This document shows positions 40,474 to 45,854 of a stretch of DNA of 45,854 nt, piece by piece. Under the pieces are notes generated by a model. It saw only the letters and a program-made list of their open reading frames with translations. It had not been told where the DNA came from and made no database searches. This DNA comes from an uncultured Brevibacillus sp. (lineage in GTDB: Bacteria; Bacillota; Bacilli; Brevibacillales; Brevibacillaceae). The number at the start of each line of letters is the position of its first letter. The first letter of the stretch is position 1. Made by a program: the position numbers and the translations under genes. Where the stretch lies: contig CAMIVR010000024.1 of the NCBI GenBank assembly GCA_946402065.1, forward strand, positions 1-45,854, given 5' to 3'.

Positions 40474-42264
40474 GTGAATGAATTGAATACTGTCGGATTT
40501 CTGTCTTTACAAAAGGTTTGGAACGCCAGCTTTGACAGCATGATTCTTACAGACGAGCTGGGAATCATTCATTCGTTGAATCGTCCGGCCATCCGTCTGT
40601 TTTCCACCAGCCCCGACCATCTGATTGGACTTTCTGTCTTTGAACTGATCCCCTCGGAAGAATTTAAAAAGAGCTTTCAGTCGAAGCGGGACAAGACAGG
40701 CATCTCCCTCTCCCTCGGCACCCAACAGCTCATTGCCAACATTTCCGTCGTGCATGACGCTGGCGCCACCTACTATTTGCTCAATCTGAAAAACAACACA
40801 CAGTTCCAGCAATACCAGCAGCAGTTACAGTTGATGAACGAGAGCAAGCAGTTGTACGAATCGCTGCTCGACCATCTCGAAGAAGGGATTTGCGTTATCG
40901 ATCATCAAGGGAAAATCATCTTTTACAATCGCAAACAGGGTGAAATCGATACGCTCGAGCCTGAAACCGTGCGCAACAAGCGCGTTGTCGACGTCTGGCC
41001 ACTCGATGAGCACTCCAGTACCCTCTTGACCGCGCTCAACTCGGGCAGGACGCTTAGTCAGCGGGAGACTCATTTCACGACAAACGGGAAATCGCTTACA
41101 ACGCTGTCCAAAACCATCCCGCTCACACTCGGCACGAAAAAAGTCGGCGCAGTGGAAATTTCCAAGGACATCACGGAGCAGAAGCATCTGTCCGACACGA
41201 TTCTGAAGCTGCAAAAACAGATCAACGAAAACAGCGGGCAGCCTGTCACCGCCTCTCCTGAACGCAATCACACACGCTTCCGGTTCGACAGCATCGTGTA
41301 TGCCAGCAGCGAGATGGGCCATACGATCGAGCAGGCCAAGCGTGCTGCCCGCTCCAACTCAAACATCCTCATCTTCGGCGAGACGGGGACGGGAAAAGAA
41401 TTGTTTGCCCAGAGCATCCACAACGAGAGTCCGCGAAAAAACAAGCCGTTCATTGCGCAAAACTGTGCGGCCTTGCCGGAGACGCTGCTCGAAGGACTGC
41501 TGTTCGGCACGAGCGTCGGCAGCTTTACCGGAGCCGTCGACCGGGCCGGCCTGTTCGAACAGGCGCACGGCGGGACATTGCTGCTCGATGAGATCAACTC
41601 GATGGGGATTAATTTGCAAGCGAAGCTGTTGCGCGTCTTGCAGGAGCGAAAGCTGCAGCGTCTCGGTTCCTCGAAGGTACTGGACATCGACGTGCGCATC
41701 ATCGCCACGATCAACGAGGACCCGCTGGAAGCGATCGCCCACGAAAAGCTGCGCGAGGACCTGTACTACCGGCTTGGCGTCGTCAATATCGTGATCCCTC
41801 CCCTGCGCAGCAGAAAAGAGGACATCCCCGTGCTGATCGACCACTTCATCGCCAAGCACTCCGCTCCCTTAGATGTCAGCGTCACTGGAGTGGACGAGGA
41901 TGTGTACGAGTTTTTCATGAACTTCAACTGGCCGGGGAATGTCAGACAGCTTGAGCACACCTTGGAGGGCGCACTCAACTTCATCAACGATGAGACCAGC
42001 ATTTCCTTTACCCACCTGCCGCCTGCGTTCCGCAGCAAAATCAACAAGCTCGGCACGCCTGCCGCAGAGTCGGATGGCATCGCTTTTTCCGGGAATTTGC
42101 CGGAGCAAATCGAACAGCTTGAGCGCACGATGATCGACCATGCGATCCAGGAAGCCAAGGGCAATATTACAAAAGCGAGCGAGCTGCTCGGCATTCCCAG
42201 ACAAAATCTGAACTACAAAATCAAAAAATACAAAATCACCTATTACAGGGGGGCTATCGAATGA
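40474..42264 (+). CDS. RocR-like sigma-54-dependent activator (PAS-PAS-AAA+-Fis)
   Basis: A 596-aa enhancer-binding protein. PAS domain at about 10-110 (FDSMILTDELGIIHSLNRPA), a second at 125-235 (LLDHLEEGICVIDHQGKIIF), AAA+ at 272-500 with Walker A GETGTGKE (302-309), Walker B LLLDEINS and the sigma-54 loop written GSFTGA (349-354) instead of GAFTGA; Fis HTH at the end (ASELLGIPRQNLNYKIKKYK). FGTSVGSFTGAVDRAGLFEQ is very close to RocR of Bacillus. GTG at 40474 or TTG at 40483 could be the start; AAGGCGG fits the TTG better. It overlaps the aminotransferase gene by 4 nt. Confidence 0.92.
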   Translation: MNELNTVGFLSLQKVWNASFDSMILTDELGIIHSLNRPAIRLFSTSPDHLIGLSVFELIPSEEFKKSFQSKRDKTGISLSLGTQQLIANISVVHDAGATYYLLNLKNNTQFQQYQQQLQLMNESKQLYESLLDHLEEGICVIDHQGKIIFYNRKQGEIDTLEPETVRNKRVVDVWPLDEHSSTLLTALNSGRTLSQRETHFTTNGKSLTTLSKTIPLTLGTKKVGAVEISKDITEQKHLSDTILKLQKQINENSGQPVTASPERNHTRFRFDSIVYASSEMGHTIEQAKRAARSNSNILIFGETGTGKELFAQSIHNESPRKNKPFIAQNCAALPETLLEGLLFGTSVGSFTGAVDRAGLFEQAHGGTLLLDEINSMGINLQAKLLRVLQERKLQRLGSSKVLDIDVRIIATINEDPLEAIAHEKLREDLYYRLGVVNIVIPPLRSRKEDIPVLIDHFIAKHSAPLDVSVTGVDEDVYEFFMNFNWPGNVRQLEHTLEGALNFINDETSISFTHLPPAFRSKINKLGTPAAESDGIAFSGNLPEQIEQLERTMIDHAIQEAKGNITKASELLGIPRQNLNYKIKKYKITYYRGAIE

Positions 42265-43592
42265 ACGCAAACGATCTCCTTTCACAAGACGCCAAGGTCA
42301 TCTCCAACGCTTTGAAAATCCGCTTCTACCCGATGACGGCAGCTTCTGCCAGCGGCACCCGGGTAATCGACAGCGCAGGCAAGTCCTACCTCGATCTGTC
42401 CGCCGGCTGGGCTGTCGCCAGCATCGGCTACGGTCACCCGCGCATCGCGCAAAAGCTGCAGGAGCAGTATCAAACCCTGTCGTTTACGACCCAATTGACT
42501 GTACCGGAACAGAACATGGTCGCCCTTGCGGAAAGACTCATCGACATGACCCCCGGTTCGTTTGCCAAAAAGGTCTGGTTCGGCCATTCCGGCTCGGACG
42601 CCAACGACTGCATCGCCAAATTGCTGCCGCTCGCCCGCAATCGCGCGCGGATGATTTCCTTCATGGGCTCCTATCACGGGCAGACGATGGGCTCGCTGTC
42701 GCTGTCGGGCCATCCTGCGCAAGCGAAGTTTATCGGCAGCGGCAATGTCGTCAAGCTCCCCTACCCCAACCCGTATCGCCCGCCATTTGGCGAAACGGAA
42801 TCGCTGACGGCACAGGTCATGCACTACATCGAGCAGGAAGTTTTCCGGACCGTCAGCCCGCCGGAGGACACCGCCGCGATCGTCATCGAGGGGATTCAGA
42901 GCGACGGCGGCTTGCTTGTGCCGCCTGACGACTTTTTGCCGGCATTGCAAAAGCTGTGTGCACGCTATGAGATTTCCTTGATCTTTGACGAGGTCAAGGT
43001 CGGGCTGGGCCGGACGGGGAAATGGTTTTCGTTTAACCACTACGACATTGTGCCCGATGCCGTCGTCTTGGGCAAATCGCTCGGTGCGGGTCTGCCGATC
43101 AGCGCTGTCGTGGCCAGAGAGGAGCTGCTTGACGTCGGCTACGGGGTTCACATGTTTACGACCAGCGGCAATCCCCTCTGTACCGCTGCCGCGCTGGAAA
43201 ATCTGCTGATTATCGAGCAGGAGCGGTTGATCGATAACGCTGCGAAGGTCGGCGAATACTTCCGCCAGGGTCTGGAAGGGCTGCAGGAGCGGTACGAGTG
43301 GATCGGCGACGTGCGCGGGAGAGGGCTGGCGATCGGGGTTGAGCTCGTCGAGGATCGGGTGAGCAAGACGCCTGCTGCCGAGAAGACGGCGGCTATTTGC
43401 TATCGCTGCTATGAGCTGGGGCTGCTGGTGTTCTATGTCGGGATTCACAGCAATGTGATCGAGATTACCCCGCCGCTGACGATTTCCCGGGAAGAGGTCG
43501 ATCAGGCGATCGCGATAATGGATCAGGCGTTCCAGGATTTGGCGGAGAACCGGATTGATATGGGGAAAGTGAAAGAGTACGCGGGCTGGTAG
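42261..43592 (+). CDS. Class III (omega) aminotransferase
   Basis: A 443-aa PLP transaminase. SYLDLSAGWAVASIGYGHPR, VWFGHSGSDANDCIAKLLPL, SFMGSYHGQTMGSLSLSGHP, IFDEVKVGLGRTGKWFSF and the PLP lysine in VLGKSLGAGLPISA are family landmarks. The usual DEVQTG is DEVKVG here, and S-x-A of the glycine-rich loop is normal. Starts within the stop of the activator gene (ATGA), GGGGG upstream, so the two are one operon. It probably deaminates the free or glutamylated amine handled by the divergent operon, like GabT/PuuE. Confidence 0.9.
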   Translation: MNANDLLSQDAKVISNALKIRFYPMTAASASGTRVIDSAGKSYLDLSAGWAVASIGYGHPRIAQKLQEQYQTLSFTTQLTVPEQNMVALAERLIDMTPGSFAKKVWFGHSGSDANDCIAKLLPLARNRARMISFMGSYHGQTMGSLSLSGHPAQAKFIGSGNVVKLPYPNPYRPPFGETESLTAQVMHYIEQEVFRTVSPPEDTAAIVIEGIQSDGGLLVPPDDFLPALQKLCARYEISLIFDEVKVGLGRTGKWFSFNHYDIVPDAVVLGKSLGAGLPISAVVAREELLDVGYGVHMFTTSGNPLCTAAALENLLIIEQERLIDNAAKVGEYFRQGLEGLQERYEWIGDVRGRGLAIGVELVEDRVSKTPAAEKTAAICYRCYELGLLVFYVGIHSNVIEITPPLTISREEVDQAIAIMDQAFQDLAENRIDMGKVKEYAGW

Positions 43593-43646
43593 ATGTGCGC
43601 AAAGAGAGCTCGCGTGCACGTACCAGGGCTTGTTGCAAAATTCATA

Positions 43647-43675
43647 TTGACTTTCTTTTTTGGACATGCTAATAT
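43647..43675 (+). promoter_or_regulatory. tRNA promoter
   Basis: TTGACT (43647-43652), a 17-nt spacer and TAATAT (43670-43675), 14 nt before the mature tRNA end. Confidence 0.8.
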
Positions 43676-43688
43676 GAATTTTGTCAAC

Positions 43689-43764
43689 GGGCCCTTAGCT
43701 CAGCTGGGAGAGCGCTACACTGGCAGTGTAGAGGTCGTCGGTTCGATCCCGATAGGGTCCACCA
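43689..43764 (+). tRNA. tRNA-Ala (anticodon GGC)
   Basis: A 76-nt cloverleaf. The acceptor arm GGGCCCT pairs with AGGGTCC, including one G-T pair; the D arm is AGCTCAGCTGGGAGAGC; the anticodon loop CTGGCAG (stem CTACA/TGTAG) gives GGC, reading alanine GCC/GCU; the T arm contains GGTTCGATCCC; CCA is encoded. A single tRNA with its own promoter and terminator, not part of an rRNA operon. Confidence 0.95.
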
Positions 43765-43777
43765 TAAAATTGCCGCT

Positions 43778-43811
43778 AAACGCTTGGATTTCCGAGCGTT
43801 TTTTGTTTTTT
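43778..43811 (+). terminator. tRNA terminator
   Basis: AAACGCT-GGA pairs with TCC-AGCGTTT (43778-43801), followed by TTTTTTGTTTTTT. Confidence 0.88.
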
Positions 43812-43881
43812 CAGTGGAGAGTGGTTTAACCCCTCAATTTAGAGTTACTCCAGGAGTGTAACCAGACTAAACGTTATTCAT

Positions 43882-43991
43882 AAAAACACATTTCAACCTG
43901 GGATCTGAGATTGGCCGATGCAGTGATAAACGGCGCACCTGCTGCCGACCTTGGAAAGATGCGAATGGCGGTGTATTTCTGGAACCGCTGA
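43882..43991 (+). pseudogene. Possible 3' coding remnant
   Basis: After an in-frame TAA, 33 codons read ISTWDLRLADAVINGAPAAD and LGKMRMAVYFWNR, ending in TGA. The composition looks like a real C-terminus, but I recognise no family and no start is present. The rest of 43812-44186 holds no gene. Confidence 0.25.
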
Positions 43992-44031
43992 TAACAATCG
44001 CTTCCCTTCAGAAGACACTATGAGCTGTATA

Positions 44032-44073
44032 CGTCAAAATCACCCCTCTGTGAGTAGCTGGGGCGATTTGACG
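44032..44073. repeat. Long hairpin 3' of the anti-sigma gene
   Basis: CGTCAAAATC-CCCC (44032-44046) pairs with GGGG-GATTTGACG (44060-44073), with one mismatch and one bulge-free wobble, around a 13-nt loop. No T-run on either side, so it is not a classical terminator; it may be a transcript-end hairpin or a mobile-element end. Confidence 0.5.
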
Positions 44074-44186
44074 ATTCTTACCTAAGCGATCCGCTTGTTT
44101 TTCATATCGACGTCCAGTAGAAACTCTTATGTTTCCATAATGATCATCTTCAACAAACAGTTGAGTGAGTAAAACATCCCGACCGA

Positions 44187-45122
44187 TTATTCCAGGTACA
44201 ATTCGGCCATCTTAACCAGTTCTTCTTTGCTTATTGGATTGGATGCTTCGATATGATAGAGGATGGTTTGGGTCGTATTTGGAACGTCATAAACCCATTG
44301 GATATTTTTACCTGTTCCAAAATCTGTGAAGAGCATATCTACTCCTTTGACAACCAGCTTTTCCTGTTTCAAGTCCCATTCCTTATGGACGAGAATCGTC
44401 TCTTTTTCGCTCGTTCTGGACATCTGGACCGTGATTTGCTTTCCTTGGCTGGTGTAGTTGATGAACATTCTCCAATGATCCTTCGAAAGTTCGACTGGCA
44501 TCATGGCATACTCTTTTTTCGATTCCTCTGCTTGTTTTTTCAGTTTTTTCGCAATCGCTGCCTGTTCTTCCGGGCTGGGAGGATTCACGTTCGTAATGGG
44601 TTGGAAGTCAACACCTGCACCTGAGAACTTGTACGTGCCTTCCAAACTGTCTAAAATCTTGACCGATTGATCCTTCATTTTGGCGCGGAGTGCGGATATA
44701 TCCGTAAAGGTCATTCTCTTGCTTCTGGTGTACGTTTTCATATCCGGGATGTCCGAGGCGATATAGAAGATGGCAGCCGTGCCTTCTTTCAACAAGTCGT
44801 TGGCAAATCCGTGGCTTTTTAGCGAGCGTAGCTGTTCTTCCTTAGAAGGCGGAGTATAGTTCACTTCTTCCAGTGTTTTGTGCTCATAAACCACTTCCCC
44901 CTGTTTGTTTGTCAATGTATAGTTAACAGCGGCAAAAGCTGAAGAGACTGTCAAAACCATTCCTGCTGCTACCAATAGACTCACTCTGTATTTCACAAAA
45001 AACCGCTCCTTTGTTTTTTGCTCGGCATACAGCTTTCCCATCACTTTTCCCGTCAAGTCTACTTCAGGAAATCGTGAGTTATGAAAAAGTTTTCTCAAAT
45101 CCTGATCCTTGCCCGATCTCAT
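44187..45122 (-). CDS. Membrane-anchored partner of the ECF sigma factor (putative anti-sigma)
   Basis: A 311-aa protein. A cytoplasmic N-terminus of about 42 residues (LRKLFHNSRFPEVDLTGKVM) leads to a membrane helix at about 45-66 (SLLVAAGMVLTVSSAFAAVN), then a 240-residue extracytoplasmic part with a Lys/Glu-rich linker (EEQAAIAKKLKKQAEESKK) and a DUF4367-like end. Layout and overlap (44 nt) with the sigma gene are typical of anti-sigma factors in Bacillales. The canonical zinc HxxxCxxC motif is absent. AGGGAGTGG lies 7 nt before the ATG at 45122. Confidence 0.8.
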   Translation of the reverse strand: MRSGKDQDLRKLFHNSRFPEVDLTGKVMGKLYAEQKTKERFFVKYRVSLLVAAGMVLTVSSAFAAVNYTLTNKQGEVVYEHKTLEEVNYTPPSKEEQLRSLKSHGFANDLLKEGTAAIFYIASDIPDMKTYTRSKRMTFTDISALRAKMKDQSVKILDSLEGTYKFSGAGVDFQPITNVNPPSPEEQAAIAKKLKKQAEESKKEYAMMPVELSKDHWRMFINYTSQGKQITVQMSRTSEKETILVHKEWDLKQEKLVVKGVDMLFTDFGTGKNIQWVYDVPNTTQTILYHIEASNPISKEELVKMAELYLE

Positions 45123-45672
45123 ATGATTCCACTCCCTTTTCTATAGCATAGTACTTTCGAAATTTTGCAGCTGAACGTTCGTATTTTTTTCGAAGAGTGG
45201 TGCTGCTTTGATTCAGAATGAGGCTGATTTCCTGATAACTCTTCTCTTCAACACACCGAAAAATCAACAGGTTCCGCTCTTCCGATGACATTTTCGACAT
45301 GGCTTTATGCACGAATTCGTCGAAATAATGGGTTTCGATTTGTTGATCAACTTGTTTGTTTTCTTTCTCATCCCGATAAAAGAAGGGTAGGTATTTAGCC
45401 AGTTTTCGCTTGCGAATTACATCAATGCACTGATGGTAAGCAATTTTGTACAGCCAAGCGCCAAAGGGTATATCCCGGTTGTACTTCTCCAAATGGCGGT
45501 ATACTTTCAAAAAAACGTCTTGTCCGCAGTCCTCAGCTTCTGAATAATTACCCAACATGTAATAACAGTAGAGAAAAATCGATTTTTGGTAGAGGCGCAT
45601 AATATTCTCGAATTTCTCCGTATCACCCTTCAATACATCAGAAATGATCTGCTGTAAATCAATGTCATCCAA
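45079..45672 (-). CDS. ECF family RNA polymerase sigma factor
   Basis: A 197-aa sigma-70 family ECF factor. Region 2 at about 15-90 (MRLYQKSIFLYCYYMLGNYS, AEDCGQDVFLKVYRHL, FGAWLYKIAYHQCIDVIRKR) and region 4 at about 118-170 (MSSEERNLLIFRCVEEKSYQ, SLILNQSSTTLRKKYERSAA). TTG start at 45672 with AAGGAG 10 nt upstream (GAGGAAGG is nearer). It heads the two-gene unit with the membrane partner, which probably holds it inactive until an envelope signal. I found no convincing autoregulatory -35/-10 pair upstream. Confidence 0.92.
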   Translation of the reverse strand: MDDIDLQQIISDVLKGDTEKFENIMRLYQKSIFLYCYYMLGNYSEAEDCGQDVFLKVYRHLEKYNRDIPFGAWLYKIAYHQCIDVIRKRKLAKYLPFFYRDEKENKQVDQQIETHYFDEFVHKAMSKMSSEERNLLIFRCVEEKSYQEISLILNQSSTTLRKKYERSAAKFRKYYAIEKGVESYEIGQGSGFEKTFS

Positions 45673-45801
45673 CCTTCCTCAACTCCTTTCAACCTAAACA
45701 ACGAATCATAAACATCAAAATGTGACGACAAAAACAAAAAAACTTATTGAAGAATGGAACCCTGAATTCCGGAGATTTATGCTGCAACTCCAATATATAA
45801 G

Positions 45802-45854
45802 AAAACTTGGCTACGCCAAGCCTTTCGGCGTAGCCTTAGTTGCGCTTATGTCGA
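45802..45854 (+). repeat. Palindromic repeat element, copy 2 (cut by window end)
   Basis: Aligns without gaps to 9187-9239 at 48 of 53 positions. Its first hairpin is perfect (GGCTACGCC with GGCGTAGCC); changes relative to copy 1 in the stem keep the pairing. The second hairpin begins with GTCGA at the last bases, so the element continues outside the window. Confidence 0.7.

Noticed and set aside
42282..43667. Open minus-strand frame of 461 codons opposite the aminotransferase
   Set aside because: It is a mirror of the high third-position G+C in the plus-strand gene; its translation is rich in Arg, His and Gln with no family motifs, while the plus strand is a complete aminotransferase.

Overview
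The window looks like chromosomal DNA of a Gram-positive, low-to-mid G+C member of the Bacillales, most like the Brevibacillus/Paenibacillaceae group. The reasons are strong AGGAGG-type ribosome binding sites with ATG, GTG and TTG starts, the split serine dehydratase (SdaAA/SdaAB) and split glycine decarboxylase (GcvPA type), a RocR-like sigma-54 activator, a Bacillus-type LexA box and lipoproteins with LAGC/VGC lipoboxes. The genus is inference; no rRNA is present.

Left part (1-6,000): a patchwork of small genes and gene wrecks. It holds fragments of an AHSA1/SRPBCC protein, a RibD-like reductase with two nonsense codons, a decapitated cyclase and a truncated amino-acid-binding lipoprotein. 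The intact genes are a VOC protein, a LysM-NlpC/P60 wall hydrolase, a lipoprotein, a 43-residue membrane peptide and an unknown 124-aa protein whose promoter contains a LexA box.

5,900-9,600 (minus strand): a glycine/serine operon behind a tandem glycine riboswitch and terminator: glyA, sdaAB (ACT domain lost), sdaAA, gcvH and a stub of gcvPA that runs into an IS605-type tnpB scar. A palindromic repeat sits in the leader between the riboswitch and glyA; a second copy lies at the right edge of the window.

9,800-22,900 (minus strand): an M42 aminopeptidase, kbl, a sigma-54-dependent activator, and an operon of M19 dipeptidase, a complete dipeptide ABC transporter and a taurine:pyruvate-type aminotransferase. 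kbl and the dipeptidase operon each have a near-perfect -24/-12 promoter, so the activator between them probably controls both.

23,100-31,800: an eight-gene operon (CaiB-type CoA-transferase, SDR, thiolase and a five-gene Liv-type ABC transporter) facing a divergent TetR repressor. The three enzymes are enough to activate, oxidise and thiolytically cleave a 3-hydroxy acid.

31,850-35,060: remnants (DinB, YafY-like HTH, an unknown frameshifted gene), a small ABM monooxygenase, and an autoregulated TetR plus DUF5367 membrane-protein pair.

35,070-43,600: a second sigma-54 regulon. A PAS-containing RocR-like activator and a class III aminotransferase are divergent from an operon of FluG-like amidohydrolase, PuuP-like permease, M20 amidohydrolase and glutamine-synthetase-like ligase with a perfect -24/-12 promoter. 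It resembles a gamma-glutamylated amine pathway but with a different enzyme set from Puu.

43,600-45,854: tRNA-Ala(GGC) with its own promoter and terminator, an ECF sigma factor with a membrane-anchored partner, and the second palindromic repeat. The main theme is sigma-54-controlled scavenging of peptides, amines and acids, next to a eroded zone of gene remnants.
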